From NCBI GenBank assembly GCA_964393615.1, contig CAYMUR010000041.1, positions 1-41,255 on the forward strand: 41,255 nt of DNA, written 5' to 3'. The position numbers and the translations under genes were made by a program. Below are positions 26,009-35,875 of the stretch, piece after piece; within the stretch, counting starts at the first letter, position 1; every line of letters begins with the position of its first letter. This DNA comes from CAYMUR01 sp964393615 (GTDB lineage: Bacteria; Planctomycetota; Planctomycetia; Pirellulales; Pirellulaceae). Below the pieces are notes generated by a model, which ran no database searches, was not told the DNA's origin, and saw only the letters and a program-made list of their open reading frames with translations.

Positions 26009-27091
26009 ATGTCAAATAAAATTCATGCATTTGATTTTCTTGAACGGGATGACAAGTCTGGTTCCATGCCATCGGTTGCCGTGGTTTTTGGTGATGAACC
26101 GTTTCTGAAACGACTGGTCATTCAAAAAATTCGTAGTGCTGTGTTGCATGATGAGACGGAGGATGTGCCTCATACTGAATTGGATGGTGAATCAGCCGAG
26201 TGGCGTGATGTGGTCGATGAGCTTTCCACGCATTCATTATTTGGTGGTGGACGTCGGTTAGTTCTTATCAACGGCGCAGATCGTTTCGTATCGGAATATC
26301 GTGGAAAATTAGAGGACTATGTCGAACGTCCCCGTGCGACGGGAGTGCTGGTGCTGCAGGTTGGCACGTGGGCGTCCAATACACGTTTATTCAAGTCCAT
26401 TGGCAAACTCGGTCTCCAGGTCGAATGTCGCGTACAGCAGAAACAGAAAAAAAAAGAGAAAGAGGGATTGTTGTTGGCTTGGCTGGGCCGCTGGTCTGTG
26501 CACCAACACCAGGTGAAATTAAATTCGGTGGCTGCGTCTTTGTTATTACAACTAGTAGGTCCCAACCTGGGGTTGTTGGACCAGGAGTTGGCAAAATTGG
26601 CGTTGTTTGCCAGTCCTGATGGCGAGATCTCCCCAGAGATGGTACGTGACATTGTGGGGGGATGGCGCACGAAAACAACCTGGGAGATGATTGACGCTGC
26701 CGTCGACGGTGATGCTGCTGATGCGTTACGCCAACTCGACAACTTGTTGCAGTCGGGCGAAAATCCTTTAGCGTTGTTCGGTGCTATTTCCTGGTCCTTG
26801 CGTCGATTTGCGGCAGCGACTCGTAGGGTACAGTTGGCTGAACGGCGTGGCCAACGAATTACCTTGCCGATAGCCTTGGAGCAGGCGGGTTTTCGCAAAT
26901 GGCCACCTGAAGCGATAAGCAATGCTGGTCGGCAATTGCGTCAACTGAAACGTGAGCGCGCTGGCCAGTTATACCAATGGTTATTAGAGACTGACTTGGC
27001 ATTAAAAGGCAGCCATTCCACACCCAGTCGAGCGAGGTTCATTCTGGAACGACTGATTGTCCAGCTTGCGAAACAAACCGTTCCCACGTAA
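26009..27091 (+). CDS. holA: DNA polymerase III subunit delta
   Basis: This 360-residue protein matches the delta subunit of the clamp loader, which opens the sliding clamp for loading on primed DNA. The N-terminal region has VAVVFGDEPFLKRLVIQKIR, the usual opening, then LSTHSLFGGGRRLVLINGADRF, matching the family's TPSLFGGRRLVVV block. The middle has LDQELAKLALFA and VGGWRTKTTWEMIDAAVDG, and the C-terminal domain has LLQSGENPLALFGAISWSLRRF. As expected for delta, no Walker motif is present. Length is close to the usual 340. A lysine-rich KKKEKEG patch at about residue 148 lies where other members are also basic. The ATG at 26009 has only a weak upstream AAGG. Confidence 0.92.
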   Translation: MSNKIHAFDFLERDDKSGSMPSVAVVFGDEPFLKRLVIQKIRSAVLHDETEDVPHTELDGESAEWRDVVDELSTHSLFGGGRRLVLINGADRFVSEYRGKLEDYVERPRATGVLVLQVGTWASNTRLFKSIGKLGLQVECRVQQKQKKKEKEGLLLAWLGRWSVHQHQVKLNSVAASLLLQLVGPNLGLLDQELAKLALFASPDGEISPEMVRDIVGGWRTKTTWEMIDAAVDGDAADALRQLDNLLQSGENPLALFGAISWSLRRFAAATRRVQLAERRGQRITLPIALEQAGFRKWPPEAISNAGRQLRQLKRERAGQLYQWLLETDLALKGSHSTPSRARFILERLIVQLAKQTVPT

Positions 27092-27489
27092 ATGCCGCAA
27101 GCATCGTCGTTGCTGGTTCACAAGAAACCGTTTTTTCAACGGGTCTACTTGATCGGGGACGAGTAGATTCTGGGTGAGCTTGTACTTCTTTCGTCGATTG
27201 AAATCGGTCTAGCAACGACCAGAGACAGGTATGTCCTCTTTGCTCTTGCGAGGTCAACGATTTTGATTGAAAAGGTTGGGGTCAGGAAGCGACGTTGTTA
27301 AAGTTTGTTGAGTCTTCCGCTTTCATGAGTCGAGAGATTACAACATGTGCCAACGGGTTCACGCTGTAGATGGCATGCACGACGTCGTGAGCTAGCACCA
27401 ATCCAATCTTGCGTTTCCAGTGACGATCTCCTACGATCCTGCACGCAATGTATCTGAATTTGGTACACCAAGGTGCATCAAAGAATGGG
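27092..27489. other. Intergenic region without recognised gene
   Basis: About 400 bp between holA and the lipoprotein gene. No repeat, RNA gene or convincing open frame was found. The downstream frame opens at 27448, but 27490 is an equally good start. Confidence 0.45.
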
Positions 27490-29313
27490 ATGTCTAACTC
27501 GAAGTCGGAGAAAGAGATTGTGAGACACTATAGTCCCCGTGTGCCTATTGCGCGATTGTCGACTGGACCTAATCTGTCATGGAAGTGGCGCATCGCAAAC
27601 ACAACGATTGTCATTTTCTGTGGATTGGTTTGTGGATGTGTGGGAACGTCTTGGGTCAATGAAATAAATCCATCGTTGGAAGCCGGGCCAACCACTGAAA
27701 TGGATAAAGATGGCAGGGACGGAGTGGTTACTGGCTCGGAAACGGATCCATGGAAAAACTTGTTGCCAGACGTTGCCCATCAAGCTGACCAGGTACAAGT
27801 CGTTGCTAAGAGTGATAATGATTCGGTGGACAGCACCGATTTATTGAACCGTTCTGGGCGAACACCGTTACGAAGTGACGCAACAGATACGGCGAGAAAT
27901 GAACGGGAACTTGTTCGCAAGATCGATTCGGTTACCATGGCCGAACTGAACGAAGAACTAGAAGCTGTACGGGCTATTGATGCGGAACTTTATGCGCAGT
28001 TGCGTGATGACCTGAAGCAAACCGATCCAACGATCTGGCCAATGATGGTCAAAAATATTCGTGCAGCGCTTGCTTATCGTGAAGGGCAGGATGCGTCGCA
28101 AAAAAAGCAGGAAAATGTTCAGACTGGCGGGGATGATCCCCCTGACGACGTGCAACAAGCTTTACACGAAGAAGAGCTGTTACCGACTCGGCAGAGGTCT
28201 TCGGTGAAACGTACCAATTTATTGCGTAACAAAGGTCTTGCACTGCGGAGCGGTCGTCACTCGCTTGGTAAGCGGCGAGATCTGGGGGCAGAACGAAAAA
28301 TCAAGGACAACGACGCGGTCCAGGAAAGTCCGCTCGATCCTTTTGCGACGGATGAGGAATGGGAGAGCGGTAGCACAGTAAGCGACAAAGAGGAACAGGC
28401 ACAGCTGGATAGTGATGCAAAAGATAATCTGGAGGATTCCTTACCCGAAGAGCGCCTGCCTTTACAATCTTCCCAGGATGAGAAAAAATCTTCCCAGGAT
28501 GAGAAAGTGTCTTTGGTGACATCTTCGTTGGACGAAACCGAGGAGCTAACGGATGAGGCGAGAACGGTTGCAAGTGGACAAGTCTCAGGCAGTTTACATG
28601 AGTGGGACGAGCAATTAATGCTGGCCATTGCTACTTTGGAAACGAAGTTGGACCAACAGAAAGAATCCGCCAGTGACGATCCCAGCTATGAATCCGATCA
28701 GGCACTGTTGCACATGCTGTATCTGGCAGCGGGTAAACCGCGCAAGGCGAGCGATGATATCCCAGGCTTAGACGAAGATCGCCAATTGTTCTGGTCGAAC
28801 CTGTTACGAGCCCTGCGGGACTACCTGGACGTGGACAGTGTTCCGGTTGCCGATCGTCGGGCAGCGAAGGCGCTACGTGACCTGAGAGATGCAGCGGACA
28901 ACCTGGCGAATCTAAGCCAGTTAGAGATTGGCGAACTGGCATTTTGCAGTCGCGTGGAGAGCTATGGACGGTATACAGAAATCAGTTCCTATGAATTTGA
29001 GCCCGATCAAGAAGTGTTGCTCTATGTTGAGATAGATCATTTTACAGCGAAACGTGGTGAATCGGGTGACTATAAAACAGAGTTTGAAGCGATGTATCAG
29101 CTGATTGACAGTAGCGGTCAGCGTGTAGCGGATCACACGTTTCCCAAAGAACATGAGGTCTGCCGCAACCGTCGACGGGACTATTTCATTCCATTTCGCA
29201 TGTGGTTTCCCAAGAAAATATATCCTGGCGAATATACGTTGCAGTTAACGGTGGAGGACAAAATCGGTAATAAATTTGGACAAGCGTCCGTCGACTTTAG
29301 CATTCAACGGTGA
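27490..29313 (+). CDS. Putative lipoprotein with acidic middle region
   Basis: From the ATG at 27490 the product is 607 residues; the frame also allows an ATG at 27448. A cytoplasmic-type stretch precedes a hydrophobic segment (ANTTIVIFCGLVCGC) that ends in a possible lipobox LVCGC, so it may be a lipoprotein with an unusually long leader. The middle is acidic and Ser/Gln-rich, with a repeated SSQDEK pair at about 327-340. The last 130 residues form a compact domain (FCSRVESYGRYTEISSYEFEPDQEVLLYVEIDHF, FRMWFPKKIYPGEYTLQLTVEDKIG) with beta-sandwich character. Proteins ending this way are common in Planctomycetes, with no known function. The call rests on signal, composition and the C-terminal domain. 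Confidence 0.75.
   Translation: MSNSKSEKEIVRHYSPRVPIARLSTGPNLSWKWRIANTTIVIFCGLVCGCVGTSWVNEINPSLEAGPTTEMDKDGRDGVVTGSETDPWKNLLPDVAHQADQVQVVAKSDNDSVDSTDLLNRSGRTPLRSDATDTARNERELVRKIDSVTMAELNEELEAVRAIDAELYAQLRDDLKQTDPTIWPMMVKNIRAALAYREGQDASQKKQENVQTGGDDPPDDVQQALHEEELLPTRQRSSVKRTNLLRNKGLALRSGRHSLGKRRDLGAERKIKDNDAVQESPLDPFATDEEWESGSTVSDKEEQAQLDSDAKDNLEDSLPEERLPLQSSQDEKKSSQDEKVSLVTSSLDETEELTDEARTVASGQVSGSLHEWDEQLMLAIATLETKLDQQKESASDDPSYESDQALLHMLYLAAGKPRKASDDIPGLDEDRQLFWSNLLRALRDYLDVDSVPVADRRAAKALRDLRDAADNLANLSQLEIGELAFCSRVESYGRYTEISSYEFEPDQEVLLYVEIDHFTAKRGESGDYKTEFEAMYQLIDSSGQRVADHTFPKEHEVCRNRRRDYFIPFRMWFPKKIYPGEYTLQLTVEDKIGNKFGQASVDFSIQR
28468..28509. repeat. 21-bp in-frame tandem duplication
   Basis: TCTTCCCAGGATGAGAAAAAA is followed by a near-identical copy (TCTTCCCAGGATGAGAAAGTG). 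It is in frame and encodes two SSQDEK units in the acidic region of the lipoprotein. Confidence 0.85.
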
Positions 29314-29418
29314 AAGAAGAAGGGATCGTTGGATCGTTCAACACAAAGTGGCTGGCTTCTCCACTGGCGAGGTGAACGGTAGGACCATGTTGAACTGGGG
29401 AAACGAACGTGGTGGTTC

Positions 29419-29441
29419 AAGTTGAAAACCCATTTCAACTT
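29419..29441. other. Hairpin between convergent genes
   Basis: AAGTTGAAA pairs perfectly with TTTCAACTT (9 bp, 5-nt loop) in the spacer between the convergent lipoprotein and threonine synthase genes. The stem is A-T rich and no U-tract follows, so it is a weak terminator candidate at best. Confidence 0.3.
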
Positions 29442-29446
29442 CACTT

Positions 29447-30547
29447 TCAAATTGCATCGGCGAGTAGTTCCGACAGGTCATGTAACGGACATTCCCGTTC
29501 GGCGAGCATACGTTCGAGTGACTCGGGGTCTTTGAATCCAGTACCGGTGACCAGACAGACGATGCGATCGTCCGGCTGAATGTCTCCTGTTTGCAATGCC
29601 TTCAGCGCACCAGCCACACTGACAGCTCCTGCTGGTTCAGAAAAGATACCTTCTTCTTCGGCTAATCGACGCTGTACTTCGTATGTCATGTCATCATTAA
29701 TCAGATGCCCAGTACCTCGGGATGCGCGGCATGCCGCAATGACTTCGGTGCCGTCAATCACATTGGCGACCTGCAGACCACTAATCGTTGATGTACAGCT
29801 GACTTGACATCCCACATCGTCACCATTGCGGAGTGGCCCGGCCATGGTGTCGTTGCCTTCTGGCTGGACGCAATGGACTGCGGGGCTGTCGTTGAGTTCA
29901 CCGCGCTGTACGAGTTGGTCAAACCCACGTGCAGTTGCCAGCGTCAGACCTCCTCCGCCGGCCTGGCAGAATACATGGTCGATGCTGCCCTTATCAATTT
30001 CTCCCGCTTGGGCTTGTTGTGCTAGTTCATAAGCAATGGTTTGTACTCCCATCATCCCCACGGCCGAAAATTTGAATGCGCTAATTTGAAGTTGGGCGCC
30101 GGGTTTTTCGCCACGCGAACGAATGTATTCTAACCCTCTGGCGGATATTTCCGGATCGACCCCAAAGCTACGAATGCGATAAATGTTTGCTCCGTAACTC
30201 ATCATTTGCCGCAGTTTTCCGGAAGGCGCCGTTTCCACGACAGCAATCCGGCATTCGATCCCGGCCGCAGCACAGTATGCCGCCAATGCAGCACCTGTGT
30301 TGCCACTAGACGTGGCTTCGCAACATGTCTTTCCTTTTGCCAGCATGTCACTGATGGCTGCCGCGCCAAAACGATCTTTGTAAGAACCGGTCGGATTACT
30401 TGATTCCAACTTGAAGTATAGGTGGTTTAAACCTGCTGCCGGTCCAAGTGACCTGGACCGTACGAGGGGCGTGTTCCCTTCGCCGAGCGTCACGCGGTGC
30501 TCAACGGGAGTGCTGGAAAACAAGTTACCAAATTGCCAGATGCTCAT
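29447..30547 (-). CDS. thrC: Threonine synthase
   Basis: From the ATG at 30547 the enzyme has 366 residues. It is a fold-type II PLP enzyme converting O-phosphohomoserine to threonine, the last step of threonine synthesis. Blocks: VTLGEGNTPLVRS, SSNPTGSYKDRFGAAA with Schiff-base Lys57, ATSSGNTGAALAAYCA, QAGGGGLTLATARGF (phosphate loop) and EGIFSEPAGAVSVAGAL. The length and lack of a long N-terminal domain match the short bacterial/plant-like type. Cysteate synthase and threonine dehydratase are relatives, but SNPTGSYKDR and SEPAG favour ThrC. The frame opens at 30613, but family homology starts after 30547. No hom or thrB is adjacent. Confidence 0.88.
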   Translation of the reverse strand: MSIWQFGNLFSSTPVEHRVTLGEGNTPLVRSRSLGPAAGLNHLYFKLESSNPTGSYKDRFGAAAISDMLAKGKTCCEATSSGNTGAALAAYCAAAGIECRIAVVETAPSGKLRQMMSYGANIYRIRSFGVDPEISARGLEYIRSRGEKPGAQLQISAFKFSAVGMMGVQTIAYELAQQAQAGEIDKGSIDHVFCQAGGGGLTLATARGFDQLVQRGELNDSPAVHCVQPEGNDTMAGPLRNGDDVGCQVSCTSTISGLQVANVIDGTEVIAACRASRGTGHLINDDMTYEVQRRLAEEEGIFSEPAGAVSVAGALKALQTGDIQPDDRIVCLVTGTGFKDPESLERMLAERECPLHDLSELLADAI

Positions 30548-30945
30548 GTTTTTTCCATATCCATATCGGTAGGTAAAGAAGTGGGAATTGACAACACTAC
30601 GTTTTTCAGGCAAACATCTTTTGTTGGATTCGGTTGGAGCGTTGACTGTTGGCGAAACGCTAAAATATGGCTAGTTGGTGTGAGCGGCGATTCTTAATTT
30701 TTCGCATTGGTTATTATGACCGTCATGTGGTAAATAAAACAGTGCCTGCTTCTGTGGTTAAAAGTTTCAGAGCAAAGGTTCGGCAAGGGAGATTGCTAAG
30801 TAGCTAGAAAAACGGACTCGGTACCATTTTTCATTGCCGTAGACCGTATGCCGGAAAATCAAAGACGAATGGTCGGTAACCAAGAAATTCCTTATTCGAC
30901 GGGCAGCCGTTTTTTCTGCTGGATCAACAAAGACGGCATGCTTTA
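30548..30945. other. Intergenic region without recognised gene
   Basis: About 400 bp between two minus-strand genes, thrC and the ATP-grasp gene. It holds no convincing frame, repeat or RNA. The thrC promoter is expected here, with no clear boxes visible to me. Confidence 0.4.
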
Positions 30946-32233
30946 CTAGCCGAGATCTGCGTGCCTGGTGCTTTTCGATGTTTCATTTTGATGAGCTCCT
31001 GCCAGCTCCAGGTGATCAAACGTATTTTCTTGGATGATTCGTGCCGACGATTCGGGCAATGAATAATTCTCCACCGTTTTCTTGACGATCCGCTGTGCCG
31101 ATTGAGGATTCAGCAACAATGAAGTAGAAATGGCAAGGGATGGTACGAGGCTGCGCAAGTCTTCATAGGGTCTTGTCAGTGTGTCCTGACTGTTGGCATA
31201 AACTCCTTTTCCCAAGTGGCGCCGTACTAATTCGGCTAACAATTGCCGGCGATTCGCTCCTTCGAGTGCCAAGGTGAGCATCATTAAGAAGCCTTGATGG
31301 AAACGCACGCCTTCCTGTCCCAATGGCAACGGTTCGACCTTTTCGCCTGCCGNNNNNNNNNNCAGTCATTGCTTGACAAGCTCCACCGATGCGCGGGTTA
31401 CATTCGATATAAAGTGGCGTTTGGGTGGCAGGGTCGTAAAAATAGTCGAGAAACAGGGCACCGTGCCAATTCAGCTTTTCACCGATTTGCCTTAAGTGAT
31501 CGATAACCTGGGCGTGTATTTTGCTCGTGCCACACAGTGCCCAACCTCTCATTCCAGGCCAATCAAATTCGGCGCCGTTGTAACCCACCAGTCGACCGTG
31601 TTGAAACACGGCATAAGAGATCGACTCAATGCCTTTGGCGACACCTTGTACTACGACTTCGTTGCTACCATTGAGCCACCCACGACGTTCGAAATCTCCC
31701 GCCATCTGCAACATTTGTGCATGGTTTTCGACACGCCTGACTCCGTCTCCTGCTGTACTGTAATTGGCCTTAACGTAACATGGGAATTGGTCATGGCTAG
31801 CCAATTCATCATGTTGTTGGACCACTGAGAACCATGGTTGTGGTAAATCGAGTTCCGCGATCAGGCGAACGAATTGCGACTTACTCTGCATACGGTGTAA
31901 CGATTCGAAGGAAGGCACTGCGAGACCAACATGGCGGCCCAGCAATTCCTGACAACGCGCCACCAGATAGACCTGTTCATGCGTTGGTAGCAATACGTCG
32001 TAGTTTTCTTGACGCAACAGGGCATGCAGAAATATCAAGTAGGCTTTGGGATTACGGGAAAATGACGGGCAACGATGGCGTCTGTGTACAAAGCGTGAGT
32101 AACGCGACTGGAAAATCCGTGACGGATCCATGATATCAATCACGTGATGTGGACCGAGAGCAAAAAGTATTTCACGAGCCGAAATGCTTGAGCCTTCGGT
32201 GAAAAGGATTTTTAAGCGTTGTTGATCAGCCAT
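30946..32233 (-). CDS. ATP-grasp domain protein, split by an assembly gap
   Basis: Two minus-strand frames flank a run of ten N (31353-31362) and form one gene. The first (32233 to 31363) reads MADQQRLKILFTEGSSISAREIL, YDVLLPTHEQVYLVA, CYVKANYSTAGDGVRRV (ATP-binding loop) and PLYIECNPRIGGACQAMT, whose ECNPR is the metal-binding end of the ATP-grasp site. The second (31352 to 30946) continues AGEKVEPLPLGQEGVRFHQG as the C-terminal region. Frame arithmetic (871 + gap + 407 bases) requires a gap length divisible by three, so the ten N are a placeholder. ATP-grasp enzymes ligate a carboxylate to an amine or thiol via an acylphosphate. The substrate is unknown. It is followed on the same strand by thrC. 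Confidence 0.82.
31353..31362. other. Assembly gap (10 N)
   Basis: Ten N inside the ATP-grasp gene. The two flanking coding frames agree only if the true gap length is a multiple of three. Confidence 0.97.
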
Positions 32234-32290
32234 CGGTTGCTGGTTGTTAGTAGTTAGCCACTATCCGATATTCCACAGGCAGTGGGCGTC

Positions 32291-33082
32291 CTATTTGAGT
32301 CTGGTTCGCAGTATGACACGCTGGAATAGTCGCATGCTGAATCGTTTGAGAAGCAGAGCGAGTCGTTCTTTGCCAGCTACATAGGTTTCCAGTTTGTTCT
32401 TTTCGATCGCGCGCAAGATTTGGCGAGCACATTTATTTGAATCCATACCATGTTGGATATCGTGGTCCATCTGGCCATGACCGTTACCATCCGCGGCGAG
32501 TGCATTCAATGACACATTCGTATGAATAAAACCAGGACAAACAACGGTCACTTTCACACAAGCGTCGTGAACTTCCACACGCAGTGAGTCAAAAAATCCG
32601 TGTAATGCGTGTTTTGAGCCGGCGTAGGCCGTTCGGTATGCTACACCGAACTTACCGAGTAAGCTACTGATGACGACGATATGTCCTGAACGGCGCTTGA
32701 CCATAGAAGGTAGCACTGCTTTGGTGAGAGCTACGGGACCGAAATAATTGGTTTCCATGATCTGTCGATCTACATCTAAATGGGTATCGAGGGCCAAGGC
32801 GCGCTGACTGATTCCAGCATTGTTCACCAGGAAATCAATTTTCCCGAATTTTTCCAGCACTTGATTCACTGCCGGAATGACAGCCGTTGGTTCACACATG
32901 TCGAGCGGCAATACGAGGTGAGATTCTGGGTTACGACATAAGTGTTGGACATTGCGCAATACCGGTTCACGTCGCGCTGATAGGACCAGTGTTGCGCCAC
33001 TTTTGGAAAATGCCTCTGCCAAGGACTTACCAATTCCCGAAGAAGCGCCAGTAATCCAGACAACTTTGCCGTCAAATGACAC
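32291..33082 (-). CDS. SDR family oxidoreductase (DHRS7-like)
   Basis: The best start is the GTG at 33082, seven bases after CAGGAG, giving a 263-residue protein that begins MSFDGKVVWITGASSGIGKSLAEAF; an ATG at 33199 would add 39 residues without homology. Classical SDR features are TGASSGIG, LVNNAGIS, VISSLLGKFG (catalytic Ser) and YAGSKHALHGFFDSLR with Tyr153 and Lys157, then CPGFIHTNVS. This KHALHGFFDSLR form and the C-terminal region ILRAIEKNKLETYVAGKERLALLL match the DHRS7/7B group, which act on lipids or steroids in animals. The bacterial substrate is unknown. It is 57 bp upstream of the ATP-grasp gene on the same strand and could share its transcript. Confidence 0.9.
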   Translation of the reverse strand: MSFDGKVVWITGASSGIGKSLAEAFSKSGATLVLSARREPVLRNVQHLCRNPESHLVLPLDMCEPTAVIPAVNQVLEKFGKIDFLVNNAGISQRALALDTHLDVDRQIMETNYFGPVALTKAVLPSMVKRRSGHIVVISSLLGKFGVAYRTAYAGSKHALHGFFDSLRVEVHDACVKVTVVCPGFIHTNVSLNALAADGNGHGQMDHDIQHGMDSNKCARQILRAIEKNKLETYVAGKERLALLLKRFSMRLFQRVILRTRLK

Positions 33083-33089
33083 GTGGAAA

Positions 33090-33095
33090 CTCCTG
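33090..33095 (-). promoter_or_regulatory. Shine-Dalgarno deciding a GTG start
   Basis: CAGGAG on the minus strand sits seven bases before the GTG at 33082 and supports this non-ATG start of the SDR gene. Confidence 0.75.
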
Positions 33096-33674
33096 AAAAA
33101 AATTGATGTTGGTACGGGCACCTGTGAGGGTACCGGCGGCAGGTTGCATGATCGCTGATCTGCGGGAACAAGAAAATTGTTGCCGCTCTTCTCATTCAAT
33201 GGGGCATTCTATCGATCGTCGAATCATGTGATTCCATGTTTATGACAGACGATGTAATTTTCGGAAACGGATCCAACTCCTCCATACCTGATATTTTAAT
33301 ATGGGGAATTGTGGTAAATTATTCTACCCGATTTGGGTCACATTGGGATTTGGGTTCCACTTGGCGGGCAAGTTTTCCTGCTGGGAGTCAAGATTTGCTG
33401 GTGATAGGCTGGGAGCTCGAAAAAGAACCCCTGACGAGGTTGTCCTGGGGTATTGGACAGCTCTTCTTTTTAGGAACGAACCTCTTGGTTTGGCCAAACC
33501 GGATGGGACGTGGTTTTGTGTTTCCGGCGGACTGGGGGATCTTGTGCCAGGTGGTTAATCCGGGACGATTTTTGAACTGGTTTGCTGCGGCAGAAAGAAA
33601 TTTACCGTGACGTCATGTGGTAGACACTTTGGACGATTGCCCTCACCGAAGAAAATGTGGACAATTCAGTTACT
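33096..33674. other. Divergent intergenic region
   Basis: About 580 bp between the divergent SDR and nadB genes. Plus-strand frames at 33236-33610 and 33301-33558 overlap in different frames and are rich in Trp and Gly. Neither resembles a known protein, so I treat the stretch as non-coding, including the nadB promoter region. Confidence 0.4.
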
Positions 33675-35301
33675 ATGTCTACGCAAATTCCCCGTTATCT
33701 GGTTGCTTTTGATTCCAAGCGTGTGCCGCACTATTTTACCGATGTTTTAATCATCGGTGGTGGTTTGGCGGGATTGCGGGCAGCGATGGCTGTAGATTCC
33801 CGGCTGTCGGTGCTGGTTGTCACGAAGGATGAGATTGAACAGTCCAATAGCAATTATGCCCAAGGTGGGATTGCCGGGGTACTCGATCCGGCGGACCGAT
33901 TTGAGAACCATGTTGCGGACACCCTCACAGCTGGCGGGACGCTTTGTGACCGTTCCGTTGTGGAGATGGTAGTCCGCGAAGCGCCTGACCGGATTGGCGA
34001 ACTGATCGATTGGGGAGCCCAGTTTGACAAAGACGCGGGCGAACTGATGTTAGGACGTGAAGGGGGGCACAGCGCCGCCCGAATCGTTCATGCATTGGGT
34101 GATTCAACCGGTCGAGAAATCATGCGGGCGGTGATCGCCCGAGCACGGTCAGAAGCGAATCTACAAATTTGGGAAGACACCTTCACGCTGGACTTATTGA
34201 CGCATGCAGGAGAATGCCGTGGTGCATTAATTTGGAATAGGCGGCACGGCAAGACGATTTTGTGGGCCAAGCAGACGATTTTGTGCACTGGAGGCGCGGG
34301 ACAGATTTTTCGGGAGACGACCAACCCGGCAGTTGCTACCGGAGATGGGCACGCGATTGCTTATCGGGCAGGTGCCCAGTTGCGTGATATGGAGTTTATC
34401 CAATTTCATCCGACGGTACTTTATATTGCTGGCAGCAGTCGGACACTGATTACAGAAGCAGTACGCGGTGAAGGCGCGAGGCTTGTCGACAAGAACGGAC
34501 ACCGCTTCATGCCCGATTACGATTCTCGCGGTGATTTGGCACCGCGGGATGTGGTCAGCCAATCGATTGTCAGTCAGATGGAACGAACTCGACATCCGAA
34601 TGTTTATCTCGATGTGAGTCATCTCAAAGCCGACCACGTACGACAACGTTTTCCCGGGATCACGGCTGCCTGTGCAAAATTTGGCATCGACGTGACCACA
34701 GAACAAATTCCTGTTCGTCCTGGGGCGCACTACATGATTGGCGGTGTTGTCGTAGATTTGGATGGCAGGACGACAGTACCTGGCTTGTGGGCGGCGGGCG
34801 AAGTCACGTCGAGTGGCTTGCATGGGGCCAATCGCCTTGCTTCTAATAGCCTGCTAGAAGGACTTGTCTTTGGTGCCCATGCAGGTGAAGGAGCTTCGCA
34901 ATGTGCCTTCCAGACACGAGACAAGTTTCAGGCGTTGCCGCTAGAAAATCCTCCTTTGGACAAACCGGTTGAACCGTTGGATCTGGCCGATGTCCGTAAC
35001 GCTTTGAAAAGCCTGATTTGGCGTGCCGCGGGTGTACGGCGTGAGAGAGAATCGCTTGCCGATGCAGAAGAAACGATTGGCAGCTGGTGCCGATATGCCT
35101 TGTTTCGCCAGCTTGACTCGCCGGACGGATGGGAGTTGCAAAATATGCTCATGGTAGCCAAAATTGTAATCCAGGCAGCAGCAGCGCGAACCGAATCCAG
35201 AGGTGTTCATTTGCGGACTGATCTTNNNNNNNNNNGATTCGAAATGGCAGCGACATTTGCTGTGGCAACGCGAGAGGGGTGAACCAAGTTTAAATGAGTA
35301 A
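33675..35301 (+). CDS. nadB: L-aspartate oxidase, with assembly gap near the C terminus
   Basis: This FAD enzyme oxidises L-aspartate to iminoaspartate, the first step of de novo NAD synthesis. FAD blocks: DVLIIGGGLAGLRAA, SNSNYAQGGIAGV, GREGGHSAARIVHALGD, FIQFHPTVLY, EAVRGEGARLVD, HYMIGGVVVDLDG and WAAGEVTSSGLHGANRLASNSLLEG. The helical C-terminal domain ends SRGVHLRTDL, then ten N (35226-35235), then DSKWQRHLLWQRERGE in a shifted frame to a TAA at 35299-35301. Reading straight through the N run gives a false end at 35282; the real gap must be a multiple of three. The ATG at 33675 fits family N termini, with GTG 33657 as alternative. nadA and nadC are not in the window. Confidence 0.93.
35226..35235. 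other. Assembly gap (10 N)
   Basis: Ten N near the 3' end of nadB. The downstream sequence codes for the expected NadB tail only in a frame shifted by one relative to a ten-base gap. Confidence 0.97.
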
Positions 35302-35875
35302 CGTATAGGGTGTTTGGTGGCCGAAAAGGGTGCATTACCGGCGTTTTGAAACCTCTTTTGGGTCGCTAAATCCAGTCTCCAATCCGGTTGGGAGCAGGTA
35401 TCCGATCGGGTTGGGAGCAGATATCCGAAGAATGTTTTTTCCTACACCACCGAGCCTGAAAAAAAATTGCGTCACCCTGGCTAGACAAGTGGATAGGATA
35501 TTATTAAAAAATGATGGTCTTAATTGTTAATAATTGGGGGCCGTACAGGTTTTTGACAGAATGAGCGACAGACGCCGAGATTCCTTTCTCCCTCCAAGGC
35601 ACGACTTGATTTCGCAACCCGTGCTGATTCATCGCAGTGGAGACTCCGACGTCTGATTTTGTCCCGCCTTTTACCATGCCTGGCGGCTGGTGAATTATCG
35701 GCCAATTATAGAATTTCGTTGTTAACTGGTTGAATCGGCCGGTTGACAACAGGAACTGCCCCGCAAATTGGGCACTCGGTTCAAATTCCAAAAAATATGG
35801 ATAAGTGAAATAGTTGTTAATCGACCACCCACGGTAGCTCAAGCAGAAAAATTGAAACACGAATCGGAGCCAACC
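35302..35875. other. Intergenic region upstream of the Gld-type ABC cluster
   Basis: About 570 bp between nadB and the ABC ATPase. It carries an imperfect 23-bp-period repeat at 35385-35428. A minus-strand frame (35504-35947) overlaps the ATPase start and looks spurious. The ABC operon promoter is expected here. Confidence 0.45.
35385..35428. repeat. Imperfect tandem repeat, 23-bp period
   Basis: CGGTTGGGAGCAGGTATCCGA at 35385 recurs as GGGTTGGGAGCAGATATCCGA at 35408, with two differences over 21 bases. It is in the spacer behind nadB and has no obvious function. Confidence 0.75.

Noticed and set aside
31163..31352. C-terminal end of the ATP-grasp frame read straight through the N run
   Set aside because: The basic, low-quality tail arises from the wrong frame; the continuing homologous frame runs to 30946.
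33236..33610. Plus-strand 124-codon frame before nadB
   Set aside because: It has no recognisable homology and no ribosome site, and it overlaps another equally plausible frame; the composition looks like chance.
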